NCBI GenBank assembly: GCA_963971535.1
Contig: OZ020590.1
Span: 155,789,230-155,853,229, forward strand
Direction of reading: 5' to 3'
DNA: 64,000 nt
Origin: Notolepis coatsorum
Taxonomy: Eukaryota > Chordata > Actinopteri > Aulopiformes > Paralepididae
The notes under the pieces are model-generated. The model worked only from the letters and a program-made list of their open reading frames with translations. It did no database searches and had not been told where the DNA came from. Shown here piece after piece: positions 10,258 to 21,944 of this stretch (position 1 is the stretch's first letter; the number at the start of each line of letters is the position of its first letter). The position numbers were made by a program, and so were the translations under genes.

Positions 10258-10622
10258 GTAGGAGGGCTTCTGGGGCCTAGGCCTGGTGGTAGGAGGAGGG
10301 CTGCTGGGGCCTAGGCCTGGTGGTAGGAGGAGGGCTGCTGGGGCCTAGGCCTGGTGGTAGGAGGAGGGCTGCTGGGGCCTAGGCCTGGTGGCAGGACTCA
10401 GGAGGGCTGCTGGGGCCTAGGCCTGGTGGTAGGAGGAGGGCTGCTGGGGCCTAGGCCTGGTGGTAGGAGGAGGGCTGCTGGGGCCTAGGCCTGGTGGTAG
10501 GAGGAGGGCTGCTGGGGCCTAGGCCTGGTGGCAGGAGGGCTGCTGGGGCCTAGGCCTGGTGGTAGGAGGAGGGCTGCTGGGGCCTAGGCCTGGTCTGGTG
10601 GTAGGAGGGCTGCTGGGGCCTA
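10258..10622 (+). repeat. 39-bp G-rich minisatellite, right part
   Basis: The array seen at 6605-7528 resumes directly after the LTR element. These units mostly lack the TCTGG block, so the right-hand part is a distinct variant patch. Confidence 0.95.
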
Positions 10623-11367
10623 ACGGAACATTGGCCAATTTCGATTACTCTCTTTCTCTGGGAACGCCCATGACCAAATTCGTTCACGCCCCATTTTGTG
10701 TGACATCCGTTTTTTTTTTTTTTTTTTTACTGTCAGCGGTTGGGATTTTCATGTCGACGGGTAGGTGAAGTGAAATTATACTTATTTTAGAATATATATA
10801 TCAAATTTCATGAGTATTCATCTATATTTAGTCATCTAAAGACTATTATATATGAACGTATGTACCAGTAAGCTGGAGCAGAACTTTGAGGGTGTTGGTG
10901 TTTTCTCCTGAGTGGTGACACGTGTCCCTGGCAGTCGAGAAGGATCTGTGAGTGAGTGTGGATCCCTGGGGCAGGGTCCGGTTGGAGGCCTTACCGCACG
11001 CAGCAGGAACTCCCTTCATGCCACTAGGGGGCGCACCATACCCATGGGTACCTCACCCAGGTGCTCCAATCCAAGCCCAGTCGAGCCAGGTGCTGGGTCC
11101 ATAGCTATCCCCGTTCCCCCTCCACCCTCCAACAGCCTCCACTTCAGACAGAAAGAATCCTTGCAACATATCACTTGTCCTAACTCACCTTATATACCCC
11201 TCCCAAGCCAAGCAGCTCTGCCAAAAAGACAGCTCCCTGCATCCTCTCTCTTCCGGAATTTACCACTGCTTTTTCACATTACGCGAATGTAAAAAAATAA
11301 TAATAATAATAATAATTTAAAAAGGAAAAATAAAATTCCAGTTACCCCAGCAGCGCTTGGAGCTGTG
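10623..11367. other. Unassigned non-coding stretch
   Basis: No gene supported. Contains a T-run (10710-10728) and an AATAATAAT run at about 11298-11316. A 126-codon frame at 10912-11292 has no recognisable domain. Confidence 0.35.
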
Positions 11368-11395
11368 CGATCTATCTATCTATCTATCTATCTAT
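11368..11395 (+). repeat. (CTAT)n microsatellite
   Basis: Six to seven CTAT units. Confidence 0.9.
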
Positions 11396-11772
11396 CGTGG
11401 CAGAAATGGCAGTGCGGTTCGACGAGGCACTTATCGCCTGGTATTCTCTGCCAAAGCCGCCTCTTGGCTCCCGCACTGGAGCAGGTGTACAGGGGAGCGG
11501 TGGAGAGCGACCTGCCCCCCCGCAGATTGTCACGGGTCTCCCTGCACTTTTGCACCACCACTTGACCACCACTATGCCCCCCCCCCACACACACACCCTC
11601 ATGGAGCCTCCCCGTCCACTTCTCTTGTCCCCTCGGTTTTTACATGGCTGGCCCCCCTGTGTGGGACACCAGGAAGGCCCGTCGTCTTCAGCAGAGAGAG
11701 GGGGCTGTGCAACAACGTCATTTCAAGAGGCTGCACGCGTGCGGGTTCACAGACATCTGTGCACACTGGGCC

Positions 11773-12150
11773 GGTCGTCATACTGACACGATTGGCAGAG
11801 TCAGCGGGAGGGAAGCCGGTGGGGTGGTAATCTGGTCGTTGTAAACAGCGACTCCTACAGGTCGGTCAGGGTGCCTGCACAGCGAGGGAGGGAGATGGCG
11901 AGGGTAGTGTGACCTCCCACGCGTTACACCTCGCCCAATGAGAGTCCTCGCTGCCAGGTGAAAAGAGGCTGCTGGCTGTCTCCTATGTATCGGAGGAAGC
12001 ATGTGATAGACTTCAGGGCTCCCTAGACCGACCAGCGGGGGGCACATGCACGCAAAAGACCAAAGGGGAGGGGGGAATTGGCATAACGACTAAATTGGGA
12101 TGGGAGGAAAATACAGAAAAATAGGAGGAGAAAAAGTGGATACAAAAAAA
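11773..12150 (+). mobile_element. tRNA-derived SINE body, head missing
   Basis: From GGCCGGTCGTCATACTGAC onward this matches the body of the complete SINE at 12496-12977, including GTAAACAGCGACTCCTACAG, GCTGCCAGGTGAAAAGA, TCGGAGGAAGCATGTGATAG and an A-rich tail. The tRNA-like head is replaced by unrelated sequence (11396-11772), so the copy is truncated or chimeric. Confidence 0.75.
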
Positions 12151-12480
12151 GAAGCTGCCTAATTAAAACCGTTAAATATTTTCTGTCGACCCCCATCACT
12201 GTGTCTGCTCTAGAATCCATAGACGGCCTTTGCTACGTTTCACTCGTTTCAACTGAAACGGGCCCCCACCCTCGTAAGGGCCCCCGACTGACCCATAAGC
12301 AATTCGATAGTCCCCCCCTTTCCTCTCGCCAGGAACCAAAAATATGACTAGTAAATTCTCAAACTAAAGCAAATACACGTAATAAAAAAATTATCTCTAA
12401 GCTATTATTTGGGGTTAAATAATCCTAGATTTAACAGCCGTGTTAAGCCATGCTGGGAGGTATGAGGCGGCCATCTCATC
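12151..12480. other. Unassigned non-coding stretch
   Basis: No gene, terminal repeat or RNA structure recognised. Confidence 0.4.
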
Positions 12481-12495
12481 AAACAACCTGATGAC

Positions 12496-12977
12496 GGGGT
12501 GCGGCCGGGTAGCGCAGCGGACTAAGCGTCTGTCTACCACCGCAGAGACAGTGGGATCGAATCCAGCTGCCGCGGTACCTCCGGCTTGGCCGACCGTCCA
12601 TACTGACACAATTGGTGGTGTTAGCGGGTGGGAAACCCGGCGAGGGTGGGTCCTGGTCGTTGTAAACAGCGACTCCTACAGTTCGGTCGGGGGCGCCTGC
12701 ACAGCGAGGGAAGGATCTGGAGGGAGGTAGTGTGACCTTCCACACGTTACACTCTCCCAGTGAGAGTTCGCGCTGCCAGGTGAAAAGAAGCGGTGGGCTG
12801 GCTACACATGTGTCGGAGGAAGCATGTGATAGTCTCCGCCCTCCCAGACCGACGGTAGGGGGTAGAGTGCGCAACGACCAGGAAGGGGATTGGGAATTGG
12901 CACAACGACTAACATTGAGAAGGGAGCAAAATGGAAAAAGGGGGAAAAAAGATAATTAAAAAAAATAAAAAAATAAA
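12496..12977 (+). mobile_element. Complete tRNA-derived SINE (about 480 bp)
   Basis: The head holds an A-box-like TAGCGCAGCGGACTAAGCG and a B-box-like GGGATCGAATCC. The body carries the family landmarks and the tail is A-rich. It is flanked by a 15-bp duplication, AAACAACCTGATGAC (12481-12495 and 12978-12992), which fixes both ends and indicates LINE-machinery integration. Other copies are at 11773, 40333, 51520 (minus) and 62305. Confidence 0.92.
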
Positions 12978-13011
12978 AAACAACCTGATGACACAGATAT
13001 TCAAGAGTTCT

Positions 13012-13235
13012 GCCACTAGCAGCTTCCCAATGTTGCCACTGCACTTCTCTCACTGGTCCATCCTGCCGCTAGCGGCTTCCCAATGTTGCCACTGCACTCC
13101 CCTCACTGGTCCATCCTGCCGCTAGCGGCTTCCCAATGTTGCCACTGCAGTACTGCACTCCCCTCACTGGTCCATCCTGCCGCTAGCGGCTTCCCAATGT
13201 TGCCACTGCACTCCTCTCACTGGTCCATCCTGCCG
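13012..13235 (+). repeat. 53-bp minisatellite, about 4 units
   Basis: Units of GCTAGCGGCTTCCCAATGTT, GCCACTGCAC and TCCCCTCACTGGTCCATCCT. The third unit carries a short internal duplication (GCAGTACTGC). Confidence 0.9.
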
Positions 13236-13714
13236 CGCAGAGAGGTGACGTCTGCAGCTCTCACTCACATCTCACTTGAGCATGAAGTAACAACGTCGCT
13301 GGACAAAGATGAACTTATTAGTGCATTCTCAGCGCCAAGAATTATAGGAAGGTGAAGTAGACAGCTTGACAGGACTACCTCAGGTTGAATCAAACTTTAT
13401 TTCTTAGCGGAAATAGAGTTTATAATAATAACAATGGTATTGATAAAATAAATTGCTTATTTTCTCTCAATGTGGCCTGGCAACTTGCATGACATGTTCT
13501 GTGAAGTTTAATAAACGCATTTAAAAAAATTGATTAGTTTGAACTAAATGATTAATACCATAGCATGCCTCTATTAAAATAAATCACACTGTTGTGAATT
13601 TGGGTCAATGGTCACTGAGTATGGGTCTTTCTTTTCTCCCATAATTGCTCTTGAAATGGGTCCCCAGATGGCTACGGCTGGCTGTGATAGAATCCCAACT
13701 AGAATCACACCCCA
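13236..13714. other. Unassigned AT-rich stretch
   Basis: No gene or repeat boundary recognised. Confidence 0.35.
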
Positions 13715-14095
13715 ACAGAGTTGGTTGATTACCTCATTGACGGGCTGAAAAGAGGGTTTCAACCCAGGGCTTGTTGTCATGCCAAGCACACCGTTCGTAG
13801 CCGGCAACCTGCAGTCTGCTCTAGCAGAGGCAGAAACAGCTGACACTCCCTTCTACAAAAAGAAGTGGAGTCAAAATGCCTGATCGGACCTTCCACTGCA
13901 CCCACATTTAGTTCAGAATAAACCCCATAAGAAATGTCTCCACATGAGCAGTGCATCCTCAGCGCCAACAGTCTCATCCCTTTTGACGAGTTCTCCATGT
14001 GTTATTCATCCATGGATGACGCCACCATGGCGCTCATACAAACGTCTGGCTACGGCACATGGTTAGCCAAAGTCGACATTACGTCAGCCGTCAAA
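13715..14095 (+). pseudogene. DIRS-like retrotransposon reverse-transcriptase relic
   Basis: Two frames carry pieces typical of DIRS-group RT. First VDYLIDGLKRGFQ, then after a one-base frame change GLVVMPSTPFVAGNLQSALA, and after stops ANSLIPFDEFSMCYSSMDDA followed by GYGTWLAKVDITSAV. The last piece fits the DIRS pattern of S-N-D-x-I, F-S-x-x-Y, DDA and the motif-A stretch LAKVDI.SA. The alignment is from memory of the family pattern. At least one frameshift and two stops break it, and no recombinase is seen. Confidence 0.55.
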
Positions 14096-14149
14096 GGTCC
14101 TGCACGCTCCTGCTCCCCAACCCGCATGCACCCCTAGCTCCCCCAGCAC

Positions 14150-14216
14150 CCCAGGACAGGGTGAGCAGTTTCAAGTACCTGGGAGTCCACATCACAGAGG
14201 ACCTGACATGGTCAAC
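14150..14216 (+). pseudogene. LINE reverse-transcriptase fragment
   Basis: The frame reads DRVSSFKYLGVHITEDLTW, a segment found just after the RT catalytic core of L2/Rex-type fish LINEs. Only about 22 residues survive before the sequence switches to the truncated MITE that follows. Confidence 0.6.
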
Positions 14217-14405
14217 ACAACACAACATTATGCATACTTTTGACAATAAATACAATCTGAATTTGTTCTTACTTGCTTGCCTGGGTAAATAAAGGTGAAA
14301 TCATTTTTTAATTTTTTTAAACCGATACTGATCATTTCCGATATCACATTTTAATGCCAATATTGGCAGATAATATCGGTAGGCCAATAATATCGGACAT
14401 CCCTA
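14217..14405 (-). mobile_element. Truncated TAGGGATG-ended hAT-like MITE
   Basis: The right end (ATATCGGACATCCCTA to 14405) and the adjacent repeated GATAT/CCAATA motifs match the complete MITE at 47303-47694. The left terminus is missing and a LINE fragment abuts it. Confidence 0.7.
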
Positions 14406-15194
14406 CTTTGTTTGCTTTGTTTCGGGGGGGGGGGGGATTAGTTACTTTCCTTAGTGTATGCCCCTATGGAGGGGCTTCACTGCTTCACTCGGAGGGAGGG
14501 CTGAACAGAGAAGTGGGCTTTATGAGCTGTGAAGTTTCAAATTGGGAATTGCTCCACAATCTAAGGTAAGGTCCCCCTGTGCACAGTCTGAACTTGGAAA
14601 GTCAGCCATTTATTTTAGTGCAGCAACTTCATGGTATGATCAGGATTACTTCCCTTGTTGACCTATGGCCAGTTTAATTAAAGCCATGATCTCAAACCTC
14701 CCTGTTTCATCATGTAACTGACATTTTTTTTTTTTTTTTTCTTTTTTTTTATTGTTGCCTGGTTTAATTGTTTGTTTAGCATGTTTTATTATGTTTTTTA
14801 TCATTGCCTAATTGTAATCTTGGCAACACTGACAAAAAAAAAGTTGAGCAATGTATTAAAACGATTCCAACTTCCAACAACACCAAAGCTGTTAAAACGA
14901 TCAATATGTGTATTATTCAACATCTTTACATATGTGATAGACTGGCTCCCATGTACCATATTGTTTTCCATTTGTATTTTACTAGTGTATGTTTGATAAA
15001 ATGAATAAATTCTGCAATAAAAAAAAAATGCCCAGGCTGCAAAGTGCCTATCTGATATCAAATAAAAACGCCACTTGCTTTCAGAAGTTGAATGCTTTCA
15101 ATGTTTGTTTTCTTAGTGTCAATAAAGCTGTGTCAGTGAAGAGAATGAAGCAATAACGATTTCCTTCACTGGTTTTATTTGAAATAGACATTTA
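14406..15194. other. Unassigned stretch with homopolymers
   Basis: A G-run at 14425-14437 and T-runs at 14725-14750. AATAAA at 15003 followed by a nine-A run at 15019 could be the 3' end of a retroposed transcript, but no coding match was recognised. Confidence 0.3.
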
Positions 15195-15330
15195 AACGTT
15201 TTATTTTACCATGTTTCATTTTGCCCGCCGAACCCTCGACTACGTGTAGAAACGTTAGGAGGATGCAGCAAATTAATGATGTGTTACACAGTAGGATGTT
15301 GCAGGCCTTTTCACTGCAAATTACGTGACT
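15195..15330 (+). repeat. Unnamed dispersed repeat, copy 1
   Basis: About 130 bases, including CGTGTAGAAACGT and AGGAGGATGCA, recur in the same orientation at about 39395-39525 with scattered substitutions. No ends or coding were recognised. Confidence 0.6.
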
Positions 15331-15723
15331 TAGAAGGCGTTTTATTGTGGGCCAATGTCAGACACTCCTCCGACTCTGTTGGGAGTTGTTTTGTTGGTGT
15401 CAGAGTCACTCGATCCATTATCTTTTATGGTCTCTAGTGTCGGCATACAAAGTGAGGGATAAACCTGAGCACCTGGGTGTGTGGTGTGGCCAGATCTGCA
15501 AGCCTCGCCCGACCCAGCTGAAGCCAGTTCCTGTGATGAGCAGCCTGCCATGAAGGGGGACTGTCAATCAAATGTCTGTCAATCAAATGTCTGTCTTGTC
15601 AATCAGAATGGAATCGAGAGGGAAAATAATGAAAATGCCAACTGCCAACAGACACTCGTATGAATATACATTGTCAACAACGTATTGCATGTTTTGGCAA
15701 TTTTTTTCATGGCCTAGCCTACT
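15331..15723. other. Unassigned non-coding stretch
   Basis: No gene supported. A short direct duplication of TCAATCAAATGTCTG is at about 15567. Confidence 0.35.
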
Positions 15724-15726
15724 TTG

Positions 15727-15767
<41 letters not shown>

Positions 15768-16075
15768 AATTTTATTAACAGATTGCAGAATGGGTACAAT
15801 ACAGTACAGCTCAATACACACAATTGTTAAGGGGATGCAGACCAGAGAAAGACTTTCATCTTGTTTACATCAGGGTCCCCCATTTTCAATTCATCATTGT
15901 GTAAAGTTTGTTCCTCATTCAACTTTTTACAGCCATTTAGCTTGACAGAATACAGTGTTTTTGCCCACGGCAGACATCTGACACATTGGGGGAAGACGGT
16001 AGCCCCAAAATGAAGAAGTATTTTTTTACTTTTTGCATTTGGACACAACATCAAAAGTCTCAAAGATTCTTCTCT
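15724..16075 (-). mobile_element. LINE 3' end, family with (TCAA)n tail
   Basis: On the minus strand the unit ends in a CAATCAATCAAT tail (15724-15767 as GATT on plus). The preceding sequence (ACAATTGTGTGTATTGAGC, GTACTGTATTGTACCCATTC) recurs at 16080, 52188 and 63260. It is 5'-truncated. Tandem short 3' tails are a known trait of L2/CR1-type LINEs. Confidence 0.7.
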
Positions 16076-16206
16076 TGATTGATTCATTGATTGCTTGATT
16101 GATTGATTGAAATTTGTATTAACAGATCGCAGAATGGGTACAATACAGTACGGCTCAATACACACAATTGTTAAGGGGATGCAGACCAGAGAAAGACTTT
16201 CGTCTT
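16076..16206 (-). mobile_element. LINE 3' end, same family, part before solo LTR
   Basis: A second copy of the family, again with a GATT tail on plus. It stops at TTTCGTCTT where a solo LTR is inserted and continues at 16621 (TCTTGTTTACATCAGG). Confidence 0.75.
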
Positions 16207-16620
16207 TGTAGAAGCCAAAACCGACTTGGTGGATTTATATTGCTAGAATATTAGAATTCATATCATTTAGACTAGTGTCTTATTTATGTTTGAACACTAG
16301 GGGGCTCACCACCTCCATTATAACCCTACCTCTATAAATAGCCTAGCTAATTACTGTAATCTCATGCACCTGTTATGATGATTAATCTTTCCTACCTGTC
16401 TCACCGTTTGGAACTGACAAATGGAGCAATTGACAACTGTTCTGATTTAACCCTTCATTCACCATCATTCACCTTTGGACAACAATAAAACCCTGTAAAC
16501 CGTACCAGCCGCAACTTGGGACATTCCATATTTACATCACAAACTTTGGTACTGAGTAGTAATTGCGGGTGCATCGTGGACGCCTGTCAGCACATCGAGG
16601 AATGACAGTCGGCCACTACA
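16207..16620 (+). mobile_element. Solo LTR (414 bp)
   Basis: Starts TGTAGAAGCC, ends GGCCACTACA, with a perfect 5-bp TSD GTCTT (16202-16206 and 16621-16625). Inside are CTATAAATAG (about 16332), a likely TATA box, and CAATAAAACC (about 16482), a likely poly(A) signal, both fitting plus orientation. It splits the LINE copy around it. No internal region remains, so it arose by LTR-LTR recombination. Confidence 0.88.
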
Positions 16621-16790
16621 GTCTTGTTTACATCAGGCTCCTCCATTTTCAATTCATCATAACATGACATACATGACATACAGATAGACAGTACTGTTAC
16701 ATCTAGACAATTATGACATACCAGATCTACAAATATACAGTGTTTGTGAGTATGAAAAGAGTATAAAAAGTGATACATCTTCTCGTTAGT
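16621..16790 (-). mobile_element. LINE 3' end, same family, part after solo LTR
   Basis: Continues the 16076 copy in the order seen in the uninterrupted copy at 52188-52400 (CATCAGG, TTTTCAATTCATCA, then CATACA/TACAGT-rich sequence). Confidence 0.65.
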
Positions 16791-17296
16791 TACCCATATG
16801 CTGTCCCTCTTTTGCTAGCTGTTTCAAAATGTTCGCTCTAACTTGCTGTTGGGCTCCTACTACTTTGTCCATGGTTTTCAAACAACAGAAAATCTGCCTA
16901 GCAGTTAAAATAAAAAATAATATATATATATATATATTTGTGATTAATGGTTTAGTTTGTCCACAATATGACATTTTGAAGCACATTGATAGGCTGACAC
17001 AAGTCAGCTGGTGACATCACATGCCACATAAAGGCACAACACACCCATAATGTGTCAAATTGGAATGGTTAGTGGATAATAAGTGGTGATTCTGCTCATT
17101 CCTTACTCTTTATATTACCCATTTACATTTGGCCTATGTTGTTTCTGCTCTGCAGCGCGTTACAGGAATGAACAGGTCTGTGATTAATCACCAGCTAACT
17201 TGTATCAGCCGCGCGCCGTGCTGTAAATATTGTGGAAAAACTATTATTAATCATGTTATTAAAACTAACAGCAAAACAGCAGACAAAGCAGTAGTT
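16791..17296. other. Unassigned stretch
   Basis: No gene supported; a (TA)n tract is at 16919-16936. Confidence 0.35.
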
Positions 17297-17525
17297 GGGT
17301 GACAGTGGCTCAGGAGGTAGAGCGGTTGTCTGGTAATCAGAAGAAGGTTCCCGGTTTGATTCCGGCTCCTCCCAGCAGCGTGTTGGAGGTGTCCTTGAGC
17401 AAGGCACTTAACCCCTAACTGATGGGCCGATTGGCACCTTGCTTGTTGCCTTGCTGTAAATGGGTAATGGTGACGCATGAGTTGTAAAGTGCTTTGGATA
17501 AAAGCGCTATATATAAATGCAGTCT
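17297..17525 (+). mobile_element. tRNA-derived SINE, second family
   Basis: The head has A-box-like TGGCTCAGGAGGTAGAGCGG and B-box-like GGTTCCCGGTTTGATTCC. The body includes TGTCCTTGAGCAAGGCACTTAACCCC and ends in AAAAGCGCTATATATAAATG, a common teleost SINE ending. No clear TSD. Same family as 19362-19582 and 61945-62158, both minus. Confidence 0.85.
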
Positions 17526-17842
17526 AGTTAGCATTTAGTACGATCTTGACAGCAAGATATTGACCACGGAGCAACTGCATGGAAAACGGCTACACAAACA
17601 AGAGTAGAACGACATGGTGAGTAAGGAGACGTCTTTAAGGCTTCTGTAACCCCCAATATTAAGACAGTTGTGTTGCTATTTAGGGATTTTGATGGACACT
17701 TAGTACAGTTGTGTCTCTAACCAGCCAGCTCTTCTGTGTGGAGGGAATGCTAATTTGTCTCTCCTACGTCTTTCCTTCCTTGCAGCAATGGCACTTGAAA
17801 AGCCCCCAAGCCTAAATCTAAAATATTTCTACTTTAGTACTA
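17526..17842. other. Unassigned stretch with left arm of an inverted repeat
   Basis: A 24-base block at 17730-17753 is repeated exactly in inverse orientation at 18582-18605. No gene supported. Confidence 0.5.
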
Positions 17843-18113
<271 letters not shown>

Positions 18114-18675
18114 CCACCACCTCCTTTTTTCAGCAAAAAAGGGCTAGAGCCTTTCTGTGTGGAGTTTGCATGTTCTCACCACGCTCGCAAGGGTTTCCCC
18201 TCCAGAAAAAGAGATAAACCCAATGGAAAAACATGCAGAACAGGTCACTAACGCTGTCGCGTCCCCGACGAAGACGGACAGGAGCACTTGCATTGGTCCC
18301 TGGGCGCGGCCCCACGCCGCAACCCATGTCTGCTCCCGGCTGCCCTTGGGGAGATAATTTTTTTGTCACATATTATACTGTAGCTGCTATAGAACGAGAA
18401 CTAGTGCACGTTCCTGAAATTTGTTTATGAAGAGGCAAAATGACCGGGAGCACCCAGAAGCTAACAGTTACCTCACAAAGGAGATGGAAAAGTACTACAA
18501 GTGTCAAACATTTGGCTGGGTTTGTACAACTTCTAGGTGATTTTAGGGAGAAGCACAGGAAAGGCCTCGGCCGAGATTCGGTTAGCATTCCCTCCACACA
18601 GAAGACATAATGGCTGCGTATGGACCACTGTGCAAGCGCTCATCAATAGTGACGTCTCGATTAGACCCTAAGGCT
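18114..18675. repeat. Fragment of a common fish dispersed repeat, then unassigned
   Basis: TTTCTGTGTGGAGTTTGCA followed by TGTTCTCACCACGCTCGCAA resembles the widespread teleost repeat that runs GGAGTTTGCATGTTCTCCCC; no ends are visible. The right arm of the 24-bp inverted repeat is at 18582-18605. Confidence 0.45.
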
Positions 18676-19355
<680 letters not shown>

Positions 19356-19361
19356 ACCTGA

Positions 19362-19582
19362 CACTTGTAAATGGACTGCATTTATATTATGGCTTTTATC
19401 CAAAGCGCTTTACAACTTATGCCTCACATTCAATCAATCACTCACACACCGATGGTGGCGGCAACCAAACAAGGTGCCAACCTGCTCATCGGGAGCAGTT
19501 TCGACATGCTGCAGGGAGGAGCCGGACACGAACCGGGAACCTTCTGATTACCAGACGACTGCTCTACCTCCTGAGCCACTGT
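19362..19582 (-). mobile_element. tRNA-derived SINE, body and head (founder of the adjacent satellite)
   Basis: Reverse complement of the 17297 family: the tail side begins GTAAATGGACTGCATTTAT, then CCAAAGCGCTTTACAACTTA, the body, and the head ending CTACCTCCTGAGCCACTGTC. The head is then repeated in tandem from 19583. The SINE's 5' terminus seems to be at about 39152, past the whole array and its insertions. Confidence 0.8.
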
Positions 19583-20365
19583 CTAACCCTAACCTTCTGA
19601 TTACCAGACGACTGCTCTACCTCCTGATCCACTGTCTAACCCTAACCTTCTGATTACCAGACGACTGCTCTACCTCCTGAGCCACAGTCTAACCCTAACC
19701 TTCTGATTACCAGACGACCGCTCTACCTCCTGAACCACTGTCTCTAACCCTAACCTTCTGATTACCAGACGACATGCTCTACCTCCTGAGCCACTGTCTA
19801 ACCCTAACCTTCTGATTACCAGACGACTGCTCTACCTCCTGAACCACTGTCTAACCCTAACCTTCTGATTACCAGACGACTCCTCTACCTCCTGAGACAC
19901 TGTCTAACCCTAACCTTCTGATTACCAGACGACCGCTCTACCTCCTGAACCACTGTCTAACCCTAACCTTCTGATTACCAGACGACTGCTCTACCTCCTG
20001 ATCCACTGTCTAACCCTAACCTTCTGATTACCAGATGACCCGCTCTACCTCTTGAGCCACTGTCTCTAACCCTAACCTTCTGATTACCAGACGACCTGCT
20101 CTACCTCCTGAGACACTGTCTAACCCTAACCTTCAGATTACCAGACGACTGCTCTACCTCCTGAGCCACTGTCTAACCCTAACCTTCTGATTACCAGATG
20201 ACTGCTCTACCTCCTGAGCCACTGTCTAACCCTAACCTTCTGATTACCAGACGACCAGCTCTACCTCCTGATCCACTGTCTATCCCTAACCTTCTGATTA
20301 CCAGACTCTACCTCCTGAGCCACTGTCTAACCCTAACCTTCTGATTACCAGACGACTGCTCTACC
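19583..20365 (-). repeat. SINE-head satellite, 53-bp unit, about 15 units
   Basis: Each unit is the reversed SINE A-box region (CTTCTGATTACCAGACGACT, GCTCTACCTCCTGAGCCACT) preceded by TAACCCTAACC. Units vary by one or two bases. The array resumes at 28412-28490 and 38986-39152. A telomere-like motif recurs once per unit, but there is no telomere. Confidence 0.92.
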
Positions 20366-20599
20366 CAGGGCCGCCTGGGAGAAATGCGAGGCCCTGTGCG
20401 AGATTTAAACGCGAGCCCCCCCCCCCCCCCCCCCTAAAAGGTAAAAAAAAAAATATATATATATATATATTTTTTTTTTCTTTTTTTAAATACAGTCAAC
20501 ATATTAGCGCTGCCCGAGGCTGGGCATGATACAGTCAACATATAGCAAGAGAGAGAGCGAGAGAGAGCTCCCGTTCTACAGTCAATAACAGTACAATAC

Positions 20600-20712
20600 A
20601 GTCAATATGTTGTACCACTGTATTGCACATCGTCGCGGGCAAGACCACCCGCATTTCATTGTATACTTGTATGCTGTGACAATTAAAACTCTTGACTTGA
20701 CTTGACTTGACA
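20600..20712 (+). mobile_element. LINE 3' end with (TTGAC)n tail
   Basis: CACCCGCATTTCATTGTATA, then ACAATTAAAACTCTTGACTT and further TTGAC units to 20712. The same CCCGCATTTCA phrase lies in the L2-like copy at 18.7 kb. It sits inside the hAT-like element. Confidence 0.65.
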
Positions 20713-20761
20713 GTGTTATCGCTGCACAGACCCGGCAATGCCCCTGACCCTCCACCAGAGC

Positions 20762-21010
20762 AAGGCCAGAGAGAGAGAGATAGAGAGAGAGCATGTCTGT
20801 TTGTGTGTGTGTGTTAGAGAGAGAGCATGTATATGTGTGTTAGAAAGAGAGAGAAATATAGAGAGAGAGCATGTCATTTTGTGTGTTAGAGAGAGATATA
20901 GAGCATGTCTGTGTGTTAGAAAGAGAGAGAGAGAGAGAGCATGTGTGTTTGTGTGTTAGAGAGAGATAGCATGTCTGTGTGTGTGTGTGTTAGAGAGAGA
21001 GCATGTATGA
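20762..21010 (+). repeat. (GA)n/(GT)n-rich compound microsatellite
   Basis: Repeated GAGAGAGAGCATGT and TGTGTGTTAGAGAG blocks in about 250 bp, a loosely tandem compound repeat. Confidence 0.9.
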
Positions 21011-21939
21011 GAGAGATAAGCAAAGATGAGCCCCTAAAGGATATTCAACTTTTAATGGAAGAACAAAACAGAAGGAAAAGATAACTTCACAAAGGCAACA
21101 TGAATATACATAGATCCAAAAGGACAAAGATCAACACTTAAATCCAAAGAGAAGAGGGTCTATACCAGAGAAAACAAAGTAGCAAGGAGCCAATGGCCGA
21201 CATCAGCTAAATAGGCTAACTGCAAATAGAGTAGCCAGGTACTGACACCAGGCCACACACAGCTTTGGCCAACGCTACCCAAGCTACACAAACGACCAAG
21301 ACAATTCACACACAGCACATGTCGTATCTCCAAATGTTGTGAAGTAACATATGTTTTGCCTGGAAAAAAACATCGTTATTAACAAAACATTCGGGAGGGG
21401 AAGGAGGGAAGAGTGGGGTAATGTCCAATGGACATCTTACCTGCACCAAGGAACGCAGGGCGAAAGGCCGCAACACAGGTCTCCACGTTGACGAAAGGCC
21501 TCTCGCTGGCGGGACAAAAAGAAGCTATGGCTGGAGCCTTGTCATGGTGCAGGCCCGACTACATCTTCTGTCAAAGATGATGTCGTAGTCAGAGTGCCAG
21601 GGCCTGCTATTCTCACGGCTAATGTCAATGGTCGTAGCACAAGCTAACAGCTAACTCTAGGCTAACTGATAGCATCAAGCTAACGTTCCCAGCCGAGCGA
21701 AAACGAGCAGCTAACGTCGTAGCTAAACAGCTAACTGGCTAACAGTTAGCTCAACCCGGCTATCGCTAACCACTAGCTAACGCAGAAGCAAGCTATGCGG
21801 CTACCACTGAAAAACTGTACAACGTGAGAAAAGCAATACAGGCCAACACTTCAGACAGCCGCTGTGTTTTCCTCTTCTCATCCGAAGAGGGAAGGGAAAA
21901 AGAAGGCAATACACATCCCACTACAGAGTGGTGTTTACC
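21011..21939. other. hAT-like element interior, no gene
   Basis: Anonymous sequence without a supported frame. 21640-21800 is rich in GCTAAC/AGCTAACG motifs. Confidence 0.4.
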
Positions 21940-21944
21940 ATAGC

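Noticed and set aside
12498..12560. Genuine tRNA gene
   Set aside because: A and B boxes are present, but the sequence continues as a 480-bp SINE with A-tail and TSD. The same applies to the heads at 17297, 40333, 52187, 56735 and 62305.
14772..15061. Small membrane-protein-like frames
   Set aside because: AT-rich sequence gives hydrophobic residues by composition; near a possible poly(A) run but with no coding match.
19583..20365. Interstitial telomere
   Set aside because: TAACCCTAACC occurs only once per 53-bp unit and is embedded in SINE-head sequence; it is not a (TTAGGG)n tract.
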